The notes: generated by a model from the letters alone, not told the origin. Numbered from the stretch's first letter, positions 45,207 to 57,369 are shown. The stretch: DNA of 64,000 nt from Daphnia pulex (GCF_021134715.1 NC_060026.1:10779001-10843000); one strand, 5' to 3'. Program-made: numbers and translations.

Positions 45207-45781
45207 TTTTAATCACCATTGCCCAAGACAGATTGGTAGAATCTACTCTATTGAGTTTAGTTTGCTGATATTCTTGCGCAGTACGTATAAGGACGGTACT
45301 TAGTGGTTAGTGGTGGTTGAAGCAATCTCTTTAAGCGGACTCTTTTTGTTTGCCAGATTGGTTTAGATTACTTAATCTTCCTTTGATCATACCAATTGGT
45401 GAATAAACCATTTGTAGGACAGAGAGGTACAAATTATATCCATCGCCAGACTCTGTGTTTGTATCGTGGAAACCCAAGATAGTTATCGGTTCAAACTCGT
45501 CGTGTTCCAACTGCTGTGGTAATCGACATTCAGACGCAAATGTTCCCCCCTTTGTAAACTCACTTGGTTCTATGCTCTCCCATTCCAAAAACTGTAGTCC
45601 CGTGTAGATCTAAAGTCACATTTTGATAAAAAGAAAAAAAAACAGCTGGCTAAGATTCAAATTGAATTAGGATACATGTGTGTTGAGATAAAAAGATATA
45701 GAAACAATGGTGATTAATGTTATTTGAACGTTGAATCCGTTTTAAAAGCCTAAACATACCTTCACAAGAAATATTTTTGCT

Positions 45782-45853
45782 TGATCTCGACGTGATTTGA
45801 ACACGCAACCACCTGATCTGGAGTCTGGCGCACTACCGTTGCGCCACGAAATC
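45782..45853 (-). tRNA. tRNA-Trp-CCA: tRNA-Trp(CCA) with anticodon-stem mismatch
   Basis: Same A29, U23, U44 haplotype as 40788, offset 4,994 bp. Confidence 0.83.
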
Positions 45854-46135
45854 TTGATTTTCAATGTAATTACTATCGTTATATTTTGGGAACTACGGTG
45901 TCTTTTATAAAGGAATAGATTCTGATGGTAAGATTGATTATCACACGAACACATTTAGTCTTTTGAAAGAGTCAGTCAGATTAGTCAGGTTATTTTTTTA
46001 TATTTCTTTGGATCTTTTGATCGCCACAAGCCTTGATTTCCGTAATGAAAGCTAAGAAGCTTAGGCATGATAGTCGGCTACAATAGATGGGTTGTCGTCG
46101 TGCATTTTGTATCAAGAAGTATACGTGAGGGGCAA

Positions 46136-46206
46136 GCATCGATGGTTCATTGGTAGAATGCTCGCCTGCCACGCGGGCGGCCCGGGTTCGATTCCCGGTC
46201 GATGCA
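46136..46206 (+). tRNA. tRNA-Gly-GCC: tRNA-Gly(GCC) with D-loop change
   Basis: U replaces G15 (GTTCATTGG), altering the Levitt pair position and the A box; otherwise reference. Confidence 0.88.
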
Positions 46207-46773
46207 TTTTAATCACCATTGCCCAAGACAGATTGGTAGAATCTACTCTATTGAGTTTAGTTTGCTGATATTCTTGCGCAGTACGTATAAGGACGGTACT
46301 TAGTGGTTAGTGGTGGTTGAAGCAATCTCTTTAAGCGGACTCTTTTTGTTTGCCAGATTGGTTTAGATTACTTAATCTTCCTTTGATCATACCAATTGGT
46401 GAATAAACCATTTGTAGGACAGAGAGGTACAAATTATATCCATCGCCAGACTCTGTGTTTGTATCGTGGAAACCCAAGATAGTTATCGGTTGAAACTCGT
46501 CGTGTTCCAACTGCTGTGGTAATCGACATTCAGACGCAAATGTTCCCCCTTTTGTAAACTCACTTGGTTCTATGCTCTCCCATTCCAAAAACTGTAGTCC
46601 CGTGTAGATCTAAAGTCACATTTTGATAAAAAGAAAAAAAAACAGCTGACTAAGATTCAAATTGAATTAGGATACATGTGTGTTGAGATAAAAAGATATA
46701 GAAACAATGGTGATTAATGTTATTTGATCCGTTTTAAAAGCCTAAACATACCTTCACAAGAAATATTTTTGCT

Positions 46774-46845
46774 TGATCTCGACGTGATTTGAACACGCAA
46801 CCTCCTGATCTGGAGTCTGGCGCACTACCGTTGAGCCACGAAATC
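46774..46845 (-). tRNA. tRNA-Trp-CCA: tRNA-Trp(CCA), weakened
   Basis: Same haplotype as 42780, offset 3,994 bp. Confidence 0.78.
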
Positions 46846-47127
46846 TTGATTTTCGATGTAATTACTATCGTTATATTTTGGGAACTACGGTGTCTTTTAT
46901 AAAGGAATAGATTCTGATGGTAAGATTGATTATCACACGAACACATTTAGTCTTTTGAAAGAGTCAGTCAGATTAGTCAGGTTATTTTTTTATATTTCCT
47001 TGGATCTTTTGATCGCCACAAGCCTTGATTTCCGTAATGAAAGCTAACAAGCTTAGGCATGATAGTCGGCTACAATAGATGGGTTGTCGTCGTGCAATTT
47101 GTATCAAGAAGTATACGTGAGGGGCAA

Positions 47128-47198
47128 GCATCGATGGTTCAGTGGTAGAATGCTCGCCTGCCACGCGGGCGGCCCGGGTTCGATTCCCGGTCGATGCA
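47128..47198 (+). tRNA. tRNA-Gly-GCC: tRNA-Gly(GCC)
   Basis: Matches the reference, with TTTT. Confidence 0.98.
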
Positions 47199-47774
47199 TT
47201 TTAATCACCACTGCCCAAGACAGATTGGTAGAATCTACTCTATTGAGTTTAGTTTGCTGATATTCTTGCGCAGTACGTATAAGGACGGTACTTAGTGGTT
47301 AGTGGTGGTTGAAGCAATCTCTTTAAGCGGACTCTTTTTTGTTTGCCAGATTGGTTTAGATTACTTAATCTTCCTTTGATCATACCAATTTGCGAATAAA
47401 CCATTTGTAGGACAGAGAGGTACAAGTTATATCCATCGCCAGACTCTGTGTTTGTATCGTGGAAACCCAAGATAGTTATCGGTTCAAACTCGTCGTGTTC
47501 CAACTGCTGTGGTAATCGACATTCAGACGCAAATGTTCCCCCTTTTGTAAACTCACTTGGTTCTATGCTCTCCCATTCCAAAAACTGTAGTCCCGTGTAG
47601 ATCTAAAGTCACATTTTGATAAAAAGAAAAAAAAGCAGCTGACTACAATTCAAATTGAATTAGGATACATGTGTGTTGAGATAACAAGATATTGAACCAA
47701 TGGTGATTAATGTTATTTGAACGTTGTATCTGTTCTATAAGCCCAAACATACCTTCACAAAAAATATTTTTGCT

Positions 47775-47846
47775 TGATCTCGACGTGATTTGAACACGCA
47801 ACCTTCTGATCTGGAGTCAGGCGCTCTACCGTTGCGCCACGAAATC
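47775..47846 (-). tRNA. tRNA-Trp-CCA: tRNA-Trp(CCA) with proximal T6
   Basis: A23 opposite G12 and A43 opposite C27. A T6 (47759-47764) lies 11 bases past the gene. Confidence 0.8.
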
Positions 47847-48128
47847 TTGATTTTCAATGTAATTACTATCGGTATATTTTGGGAACTACGGTGTCTTTTA
47901 TAAAGGAATAGATTCTGATGGTAAGATTGATTATCACACGAACACATTTAGTCTTTTGAAAGAGTCAGTCAGATTAGTCAGGTTATTTTTTTATATTTCT
48001 TTGGATCTTTTGATCGCCACAAGCCTTGATTTCCGTAATGAAAGCTAACAAGCTTAGGCATGATAGTCGGCTACAATAGATGGGTTGTCGTCGTGCAATT
48101 TGTATCAAGAAGTATACGTGAGGGGCAA

Positions 48129-48199
48129 GCATCGATGGTTCAGTGGTAGAATGCTCGCCTGCCACGCGGGCGGCCTGGGTTCGATTCCCGGTCGATGCA
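48129..48199 (+). tRNA. tRNA-Gly-GCC: tRNA-Gly(GCC)
   Basis: U50 wobble in the T-stem; otherwise reference. Confidence 0.95.
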
Positions 48200-48775
48200 T
48201 TTTAATCACCATTGCCCAAGACAGATTGGTAGAATCTACTCTATTGAGTTTAGTTTGCTGATATTCTTGCGCAGTACGTATAAGGACGGTACTTAGTGGT
48301 TAGTGGTGGTTGAAGCAATCTCTTTAAGCGGACTCTTTTTTGTTTGCCAGATTGGTTTAGATTACTTAATCTTCCTTTGATCATACCAATTGGCGAATAA
48401 ACCATTTGTAGGACAGAGAGGTACAAGTTATATCCATCGCCAGACTCTGTGTTTGTATCGTGGAAACCCAAGATAGTTATCGGTTCAAACTCGTCGTGTT
48501 CCAACTGCTGTGGTAATCGACATTCAGACGCAAATGTTCCCCCTTTTGTAAACTCACTTGGTTCTATGCTCTCCCACTCCAAAAACTGTAGTCCCGTGTA
48601 GATCTAAAGTCACATTTTGATAAAAAGAAAAAAAAGCAGCTGACTACAATTCAAATTGAATTAGGATACATGTGTGTTGAGATAACAAGATATTGAACCA
48701 ATGGTGATTAATGTTATTTGAACGTTGTATCTGTTCTATAAGCCCAAACATACCTTCACAAGAAATATTTTTGCT

Positions 48776-48847
48776 TGATCTCGACGTGATTTGAACACAC
48801 AACCTCCTTATCTGGAGTCAGGCGCGCTACCGTTGCGCCACGAAATC
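48776..48847 (-). tRNA. tRNA-Trp-CCA: tRNA-Trp(CCA) with anticodon-stem mismatch
   Basis: A40 opposite G30, and U50 in the T-stem. Confidence 0.82.
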
Positions 48848-49130
48848 TTGATTTTTATATGTAATTACTATCGTTATATTTTGGGAACTACGGTGTCTTT
48901 TATAAAGGAATAGATTCTGATGGTAAGATTGATTATCACACGAACACATTTAGTCTTTTGAAAGAGTCAGTCACATTAGTCAGGTTATTTTTTTATATTT
49001 GCTTGGATCTTTTGATCGCCACAAGCCTTGATTTCCGTAATGAAAGCTAACAAGCTTAGGCATGATAGTCGGCTACAATAGATGGGTTGTCGTCGTGCAA
49101 TTTGTATCAAGAAGTATACGTGAAGGGCAA

Positions 49131-49201
49131 GCATCGATGGTTCAGTGGTAGAATGCTCGCCTGCCACGCGGGCGGCCCGGGTTCGATTCCCGGTCGATGC
49201 A
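49131..49201 (+). tRNA. tRNA-Gly-GCC: tRNA-Gly(GCC)
   Basis: Matches the reference, with TTTT. Confidence 0.98.
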
Positions 49202-49777
49202 TTTTAATCACCATTGCCCAAGACAGATTGGTAGAATCTACTCTATTGAGTTTAGTTTGCTGATATTCTTGCGCAGTACGTATAAGGACGGTACTTAGTG
49301 GTTAGTGGTGGTTGAAGCAATCTCTTTAAGCGGACTCTTTTTTGTTTGCCAGATTGGTTTAGATTACTTAATCTTCCTTTGATCATACCAATTTGCGAAT
49401 AAACCATTTGTAGGACAGATAGGTACAAGTTATATCCATCGCCGGACTCTGTGTTTGTATCGTGGAAACCCAAGATAGTTATCGGTTCAAACTCGTCGTG
49501 TTCCAACTGCTGTGGTAATCGACATTCAGACGCAAATGTTCCCCCTTTTGTAAACTCACTTGGTTCTATGCTCTCCCATTCCAAAAACTGTAGTCCCGTG
49601 TAGATCTAAAGTCACATTTTGATAAAAAGAAAAAAAAACAGCTGACTAAGATTCAAATTGAATTAGGATACATGTGTGTTGAGATAACAAGATATAGAAA
49701 CAATGGTGATTAATGTTATTTGAACGTTGTATCCGTTTTAAAGGCCTAAACATACCTTCAAAAGAATTATTTTTGCT

Positions 49778-49849
49778 TGATCTCGACGTGATTTGAACAC
49801 GCAACCTCCTGATCTGGAGTCTGGCGCGCTACCGTTGCGCCACGAAATC
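49778..49849 (-). tRNA. tRNA-Trp-CCA: tRNA-Trp(CCA) variant
   Basis: A29 opposite A41 only. Confidence 0.88.
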
Positions 49850-50131
49850 TTGATTTTCAATGTAATTACTATCGTTATATTTTGGGAACTACGGTGTCTT
49901 TTATAAAGGAATAGATTCTGATGGTAAGATTGATTATCACACGAACACATTTAGTCTTTTGAAAGAGTCAGTCAGATTAGTCAGGTTATTTTTTTATATT
50001 TCGTTGGATCTTTTGATCGCCACAAGCCTTGATTTCCGTAATGAAAGCTAACAAGCTTAGGCATGATAGTCGGCTACAATAGATGGGTTGTCGTCGTGCA
50101 ATTTGTATCAAGAAGTATACGTGAGGGGCAA

Positions 50132-50202
50132 GCATCGATGGTTCAGTGGTAGAATGCTCGCCTGCCACGCGGGCGGCCCGGGTTCGATTCCCGGTCGATG
50201 CA
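50132..50202 (+). tRNA. tRNA-Gly-GCC: tRNA-Gly(GCC)
   Basis: Matches the reference, with TTTT. Confidence 0.98.
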
Positions 50203-50779
50203 TTTTAATCACCATTGCTCAAGACAGATAGGTAGAATCTACTCTATTGAGTTTAGTTTGCTGATATTCTTGCGCAGTACGTATAAGGACGGTACTTAGT
50301 GGTTAGTGGTGGTTGAAGCAATCTCTTTAAGCGGACTCTTTTTGTTTGCCAGATTGGTTTAGATTACTTAATCTTCCTTTGATCATACCAATTGGCGAAT
50401 AAACCATTTGTAGGACAGAGAGGTACAAGTTATATCCATCGCCAGACTCTGTGTTTGTATCGTGGAAACCCAAGATAGTTATCGGTTCAAACTCGTCGTG
50501 TTCCAACTGCTGTGGTAATCGACATTCAGACGCAAATGTTCCCCCTTTTGTAAACTCACTTGGTTCTATGCTCTCCCATTCCAAAAACTGTAGTCCCGTG
50601 TAGATCTAAAGTCACATTTTGATAAAAAGAAAAAAAAAAACAGCTGACTAAGATTCAAATTGAATTAGGATACATGTGTGTTGAGATAACAAGATATAGA
50701 AACAATGGTGATTAATGTTATTTGAACGTTGTGTCCGTTTTAAAAGCCTAAACATACCTTCACAAAAAATATTTTTGCT

Positions 50780-50851
50780 TGATCTCGACGTGATTTGAAC
50801 ACGCAACCTCCTGATCTGGAGTCAGGCGCGCTACCGTTGCGCCACGGAAAC
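50780..50851 (-). tRNA. tRNA-Trp-CCA: tRNA-Trp(CCA), weakened
   Basis: U2 and C5 give two acceptor mismatches (GTTTCCG). A T6 (50764-50769) lies just downstream. Confidence 0.76.
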
Positions 50852-51134
50852 TTGATTTTTTTATGTAATTACTATCGATATATTTTGGGAACTACGGTGT
50901 CTTTTATAAAGGAAAAGATTCTGATGGTAAGATTGATTATCACACGAACACATTTAGTCTTTTGAAAGAGTCAGTCAGATTAGTCAGGTTATTTTTTTAT
51001 ATTTCTTTTGATCTTTTGATCGCCACAAGCCTTGATTTCCGTAATGAAAGCTAACAAGCTTAGGCATGATAGTCGGCTACAATAGATGGGTTGTCGTTGT
51101 GCAATTTGTATCAAGAAGCATACATAAGGGCCAA

Positions 51135-51205
51135 GCATCGATGGTTCAGTGGTAGAATGCTCGCCTGCCCCGCGGGCGGCCCGGGTTCGATTCCCGGTCG
51201 ATGCA
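51135..51205 (+). tRNA. tRNA-Gly-GCC: tRNA-Gly(GCC) with C37
   Basis: Loop CTGCCCC: the purine 3' of the anticodon (A37) is C. Otherwise reference. Confidence 0.87.
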
Positions 51206-51773
51206 TTTTAATCACAATTGCCCAAGACAGATTGGTAGAATCTACTCTATTGAGTTTAGTTTGCTGATATTCTTGCGCAGTACGTATAAGGACGGTACTT
51301 AGTGGTTAGTGGTGGTTGAAGCAATCTCTTTAAGCGGACTCTTTTTTGTTTGCCAGATTGGTTTAGATTAGTTAATCTTCCTTTGATCATACCAATTGGC
51401 GAATAAACCATTTGTAGGACAGAGAGGTACAAGTTATATCCATCGCCAGACTCTGTGTTTGTATCGTGGAAACCCAAGATAGTTATCGGTTGAAACTCGT
51501 CGTGTTCCAACTGCTGTGGTAATCGACATTCAGACGCAAATGTTCCCCCTTTTGTAAACTCACTTGGTTCTATGCTCTCCCATTCCAAAAACTGTAGTCC
51601 CGTGTAGATCTAAAGTCACATTTTGATAAAAAGAAAAAAAAGCAGCTGACTAAGATTCAAATTGAATTAGGATACATGTGTGTTGAGATAAAAAGATATA
51701 GAAACAATGGTGATTAATGTTATTTGATCCGTTTTTAAAGCCTAAACATACCTTCACAAGAAATATTTTTGCT

Positions 51774-51845
51774 TGATCTCGACGTGATTTGAACACGCAA
51801 CCTCCTGATCTGGAGTCTGGCGCACTACCGTTGAGCCACGAAATC
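51774..51845 (-). tRNA. tRNA-Trp-CCA: tRNA-Trp(CCA), weakened
   Basis: Same U12, U23, A29 haplotype as 42780. Confidence 0.78.
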
Positions 51846-52127
51846 TTGATTTTCGATGTAATTACTATCGTTATATTTTGGGAACTACGGTGTCTTTTAT
51901 AAAGGAATAGATTCTGATGGTAAGATTGATTATCACACGAACACATTTAGTCTTTTGAAAGAGTCAGTCAGATTAGTCAGGTTATTTTTTTATATTTCCT
52001 TGGATCTTTTGATCGCCACAAGCCTTGATTTCCGTAATGAAAGCTAATAAGCTTAGGCATGATAGTCGGCTACAATAGATGGGTTGTCGTCGTGCAATTT
52101 GTATCAAGAAGTATACGTGAGGGGCAA

Positions 52128-52198
52128 GTATCGATGGTTCAGTGGTAGAATGCTCGCCTGCTACGCGGGCGGCCCGGGTTCGATTCCCGGTCGATGCA
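52128..52198 (+). tRNA. tRNA-Gly body with GCU (Ser) anticodon
   Basis: Loop CTGCTAC gives anticodon GCU (AGC/AGU codons) instead of GCC. U2 leaves a U-G wobble. Everything else, including TTTT, is intact. SerRS recognises the long variable arm, absent here, so serine charging is unlikely. Residual charging by GlyRS would place Gly at Ser codons; loss of C36 may instead prevent charging. Confidence 0.92.
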
Positions 52199-52645
52199 TT
52201 TTAATCACCATTGCTCAAGACAGATTGGTAGAATCTACTCTATTGAGTTTAGTTTGCTGATATTCTTGCGCAGTACGTATAAGGACGGTACTTAGTGGTT
52301 AGTGGTGGTTGAAGCAATCTCTTTAAGCGGACTCTTTTTTGTTTGCCAGATTGGTTTAGATTACTTAATCTTCCTTTGATCATACCAATTGGCGAATAAA
52401 CCATTTGTAGGACAGAGAGGTACAAGTTATATCCATCGCGAGACTCTGTGTTTGTATCGTGGAAACCCAAGATAGTTATCGGTTCAAACTCGTCGTGTTC
52501 CAACTGCTGTGGTAATCGACATTCAGACGCAAATGTTCCCCCTTTTGTAAACTCATTTGGTTCTATGCTCTCCCATTCCAAAAACTGTAGTCCCGTGTAG
52601 ATCTAAAGTCACATTTTGATAAAAAGAAAAAAAAGCAGCTGACTA

Positions 52646-53496
52646 GGGGAGACCGGGGCTATGTGGGACACGGGGCTAAAATGTACAGGGCAATTTTAAT
52701 ATGTACAATTTGTCTAAAAATGATGAAATAAATAAAGCGTATGTTAAATGATGTTTTATTTATCTTATAAACTTTTTTTCTTGAAATTATGATGAATTGG
52801 TCGAGTTTTATGAGAAAAACAAAAAAATGGGAATCGGAAAAAAAAATTCTGACGTTTTATTTTTCATTTTCGTAATACTTTTTTTTATTTTTTTATAAAA
52901 CCCATACAGCTGTTTTATAGGGTTTTCTTTCTAGTTTGAGATAATAATAATATTTTATAAAAAATGTTTTCCTAAGTATGTTATAATTTAGTTTATTTCA
53001 TGTTGTTTGGGTTCGGGTTAAACGGGACATGGAAAACGGGGTAAAACAGGTATTGCTAGATCAACGTTTTTTCCAGAAAAACGCCCCCTGGCAACAAAAA
53101 CAAAGGAAAAATGACCGAAAAAACTTTTTTGATAATATCTCCACTGCTACTTTATAAAATAAATAAAAATATAGCACTTCTGAAAGGGAAATGAATTTCC
53201 TGTTCACCAGTGCATTATTTATTAAATATCGTTAAGCCGTTGCAGAGAAAAATGATGTTCCATTTAACGCCTGGCTCTGTTCCGTTTAACCCTAAATTTT
53301 TTGTTTTTCGGCATTTTTTCATGTTGGCATTTCATCACATAACTATTAAATGATTCAACGAAAAAAATTAAAAAAATTACCAAATGTAAATAAATGCTAG
53401 GGAATCACCCCTATACTTTTATTTTTTTATAATTCTTATTTTTATTTAAATGGAAGCATAAAGAAAAAAAATGTCCCACATAGCCCCGGTCTCCCC
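52646..53496. mobile_element. 851-bp non-autonomous DNA transposon (MITE-like), TA target site
   Basis: Perfect 25-bp terminal inverted repeats start GGGGAGACCGGGG and are flanked by TA on both sides (52644-52645 and 53497-53498). The empty site GACTACAATTC is present in other units. Subterminal motifs resembling the ends recur inside (GGGTTAAACGGGACA at 53014; an inverted relative at 53256-53292). No transposase frame is present. The TA duplication suggests the Tc1/mariner group, but the ends alone do not prove the superfamily. Perfect ends and a clean duplication suggest recent insertion. Confidence 0.88.
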
Positions 53497-53627
53497 TACA
53501 ATTCAAATTGAATTAGGATACATGTGTGTTGAGATAACAAGATATTGAACCAATGGTGATTAATGTTATTTGAACGTTGTATCTGTTCTATAAGCCCAAA
53601 CATACCTTCACAAAAAATATTTTTGCT

Positions 53628-53699
53628 TGATCTCGACGTGATTTGAACACGCAACCTCCTGATCTGGAGTCAGGCGCGCTGACGTTGCGCCACGAAATC
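53628..53699 (-). tRNA. tRNA-Trp-CCA: tRNA-Trp(CCA) with D-loop change
   Basis: D-loop AACGTCA: G19 is U and U20 is C, damaging the A box and the G19-C56 contact. A T6 (53612-53617) lies just downstream. First Trp after the transposon. Confidence 0.78.
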
Positions 53700-53981
53700 T
53701 TGATTTTCGATGTAATTACTATCGGTATATTTTGGGAACTACGGTGTCTTTTATAAAGGAATAGATTCTGATGGTAAGATTGATTATCACACGAACACAT
53801 TTAGTCTTTTGAAAGAGTCAGTCAGATTAGTCAGGTTATTTTTTTATATTTCTTTGGATCTTTTGATCGCCACAAGCCTTGATTTCCGTAATGAAAGCTA
53901 ACAAGCTTAGGCATGATAGTCGGCTACAATAGATGGGTTGTCGTCGTGCAATTTGTATCAAGAAGTATACGTGAGGGGCAA

Positions 53982-54052
53982 GCATCGATGGTTCAGTGGT
54001 AGAATGCTCGCCTGCCACGCGGGCGGCCTGGGTTCGATTCCCGGTCGATGCA
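53982..54052 (+). tRNA. tRNA-Gly-GCC: tRNA-Gly(GCC)
   Basis: U50 wobble; otherwise reference. Confidence 0.95.
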
Positions 54053-54627
54053 TTTTAATCACCATTGCCCAAGACAGATTGGTAGAATCTACTCTATTGA
54101 GTTTAGTTTGCTGATATTCTTGCGCAGTACGTATAAGGACGGTACTTAGTGGTTAGTGGTGGTTGAAGCAATCTCTTTAAGCGGACTCTTTTTTGTTTGC
54201 CAGATTGGTTTAGATTAGTTAATCTTCCTTTGATCATACCAATTGGCGAATAAACCATTTGTAGGACAGATAGGTACAAGTTATATCCATCGCCAGACTC
54301 TGCGTTTGTATCGTGGAAACCCAAGATAGTTATCGGTTCAAACTCGTCGTGTTCCAACTGCTGTGGTAATCTACATTCAGACGCAAATGTTCCCCCTTTT
54401 GTAAACTCACTTGGTTCTATGCTCTCCCATTCCAAAAACTGTAGTCCCGTGTAGATCTAAAGTCACATTTTTATAAAAAGAAAAAAAGCAGCTGACTACA
54501 ATTCAAATTGAATTAGGATACATGTGTGTTGAGATAACAAGATATAGAAACAATGGTGATTAATGTTATTTGAACGTTGTATCCGTTTTAAAAGCCTAAA
54601 CATACCTTCACAAGAAATATTTTTGCT

Positions 54628-54699
54628 TGATCTCGACGTGATTTGAACACGCAACCTCCTGATCTGGAGTCAGGCGCGCTACCGTTGCGCCACGAAATC
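54628..54699 (-). tRNA. tRNA-Trp-CCA: tRNA-Trp(CCA)
   Basis: Matches the reference. Its unit is truncated immediately upstream at 54.77 kb, but the TATAA is kept. Confidence 0.96.
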
Positions 54700-54778
54700 T
54701 TGATTTTCGATGTAATTACTATCGTTATATTTTGGGAACTACGGTGTCTTTTATAAAGGAATAGATTCTGATGTCCCA

Positions 54779-54809
54779 GGCGGCCCGGGTTCGATTCCCG
54801 GTTGATGCA
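54779..54809 (+). pseudogene. 3' fragment of tRNA-Gly
   Basis: Only the last 31 bases (variable loop, T-arm, 3' acceptor strand) remain, after a ~243-bp deletion joining the shared upstream region to the middle of the gene. One further change lies in the acceptor strand (GTTGATGC). Confidence 0.9.
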
Positions 54810-55385
54810 TTTTAATCATCATTGCCCAAGACAGATTTGTAGAATCTACTCTATTGAGTTTAGTTTGCTGATATTCTTGCGCAGTACGTATAAGGACGGT
54901 ACTTAGTGGTTAGTGGTGGTTGAAGCAATCTCTTTAAGCGGACTCTTTTTTGTTTGCCAGATTGGTTTAGATTACTTAATCTTCCTTTGATCATACCAAT
55001 TGGTGAATTAACCATTTGTAGGACAGAGAGGTACAAATTATATCCATCGCCAGACTCTGTGTTTGTATCGTGGAAACCCAAGATAGTTATCGGTTCAAAC
55101 TCGTCGTGTTCCAACTGCTGTGGTAATCGACATTCAGACGCAAATGTTCCCCCTTTTGTAAACTCACTTGGTTCTATGCTCTCCCATTCCAAATACTGTA
55201 GTCCCGTGTAGATCTAAAGTCACATTTTGATAAAAAGAAAAAAAAAGAGCTGGCTAAGATTCAAATTGAATTAGGATACATGTGTGTTGAGATAAAAAGA
55301 TATAGAAACAATGGTGATTAATGTTATTTGAACGTTGAATCCGTTTTAAAAGCCTAAACATACCTTCACAAGAAATATTTTTGCT

Positions 55386-55457
55386 TGATCTCGACGTGAT
55401 TTGAACACGCAACCTCCTGATCTGGAGTCTGGCGCGCTACCGTTGCGCCTAGAAATC
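55386..55457 (-). tRNA. tRNA-Trp-CCA: tRNA-Trp(CCA), probably inactive
   Basis: U7 opposite C66, A8 in place of invariant U8 (A box), and A29 opposite A41. Confidence 0.7.
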
Positions 55458-55739
55458 TTGATTTTCAATGTAATTACTATCGTTATATTTTGGGAACTAC
55501 GGTGTCTTTTATAAAGGAATAGATTCTGATGGTAAGATTGATTATCACACGAATACATTTAGTCTTTTGATAGAGTCAGTCAGATTAGTCAGGTTATTTT
55601 TTTATATTTCTTTGGATCTTTTGATCGCCACAAGCCTTGATTTCCGTAATGAAAGCTAAGAAGCTTAGGCATGATAGTCGGCTACAATAGATGGGTTGTC
55701 GTCGTGCAATTTGTATCAAGAAGTATACGTGAGGGGCAA

Positions 55740-55810
55740 GCATCGATGGTTCAGTGGTAGAATGCTCGCCTGCCTCGCGGGCGGCCCGGGTTCGATTCCC
55801 GGTCGATGCA
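55740..55810 (+). tRNA. tRNA-Gly-GCC: tRNA-Gly(GCC) with U37
   Basis: Loop CTGCCTC: U replaces the purine at 37. Otherwise reference. Confidence 0.88.
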
Positions 55811-56377
55811 TTTTAATCACCATTGCCCAAGACAGATTGGTAGAATCTACTCTATTGAGTTTAGTTTGCTGATATTCTTGCGCAGTACGTATAAGGACGG
55901 TACTTAGTGGTTAGTGGTGGTTGAAGCAATCTCTTTAAGCGGACTCTTTTTGTTTGCCAGATTGGTTTAGATTACTAATCTTACTTTGATCATACCAATT
56001 GGTGAATAAACCATTTGTAGGACAGAGAGGTACAAATTATATCCATCGCCAGACTCTGTGTTTGTATCGTGGAAACCCAAGATAGTTATCGGTTCAAACT
56101 CGTCGTGTTCCAACTGCTGTGGTAATCGACATTCAGACGCAAATGTTCCCCCTTTTGTAAACTCACTTGGTTCTATGCTCTCCCATTCCAAAAACTGTAG
56201 TCCCGTGTAGATCTAAAGTCACATTTTGATAAAAAGAAAAAAAAAACAGCTGACTAAGATTCAAATTGAATTAGGATACATGTGTGTTGAGATAAAAAGA
56301 TATAGAAACAATGGTGATTAATGTTATTTGATCCGTTTTAAAAGCCTAAACATACCTTCACAAGAAATATTTTTGCT

Positions 56378-56449
56378 TGATCTCGACGTGATTTGAACAC
56401 ACAACCTCCTGATCTGGAGTCAGGCGCGCTACCGTTGCGCCACGAAATC
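56378..56449 (-). tRNA. tRNA-Trp-CCA: tRNA-Trp(CCA)
   Basis: U50 in the T-stem; otherwise reference. Confidence 0.94.
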
Positions 56450-56731
56450 TTGATTTTCGATGTAATTACTATCGTTATATTTTGGGAACTACGGTGTCTT
56501 TTATAAAGGAATAGATTCTGATGGTAAGATTGATTATCACACGAACACATTTAGTCTTTTGAAAGAGTTAGTCAGATTAGTCAGGTTATTTTTTTATATT
56601 TCCTTGGATCTTTTGATCGCCACAAGCCTTGATTTCCGTAATGAAAGCTAACAAGCTTAGGCATGATAGTCGGCTACAATAGATGGGTTGTCGTCGTGCA
56701 ATTTGTATCAAGAAGTATACGTGAGGGGCAA

Positions 56732-56802
56732 GCATCGATGGTTCAGTGGTAGAATGCTCGCCTGCCAAGCGGGCGACCCTGGTTCGATTCCCGGTCCATG
56801 CA
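56732..56802 (+). pseudogene. degraded tRNA-Gly(GCC)
   Basis: A38 in the anticodon loop, altered variable loop, U51 in the T-stem and C68 opposite C5 in the acceptor. Several stems are weakened. Confidence 0.7.
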
Positions 56803-57369
56803 TTTTAGTCACCATTGCCCAAGACAGATTTACTCTATTGAGTTTAGTTTGCTGATATTCTTGCGCAGTACGTATAAGGACGGTACTTAGTGGTTAGTGG
56901 TGGTTGAAGCAATCTCTTTAAGTGGACTCTTTTTTGTTTGCCAGATTGGTTTAGATTACTTAATCTTCCTTTGATCATACCAATTGGCGAATAAACCATT
57001 TGTAGGACAGAGAGGTACAAGTTATATCCATCGCCAGACTCTGTGTTTGTATCGTGGAAACCCAAGATAGTTATCGGTTCAAACTCGTCGTGTTCCAACT
57101 GCTGTGGTAATCGACATTCAGACGCAAATGTTCCCCCTTTTGTAAAATCACTTGGTTCTATGCTCTCCCATTCAAAAACTGTAGTCCCGTGTAGATCTAA
57201 AGTCACATTTTGATAAAAAGAAAAAAAAAACAGCTGACTAAGATTCAAATTGAATTAGGATACATGTGTGTTGAGATAACAAGATATAGAAACAATGGTG
57301 ATTAATGTTATTTGAACGTTGTATCCGTTTTAAAAGCCTAAACATACCTTCACAAGAAATAGTTTTGCT

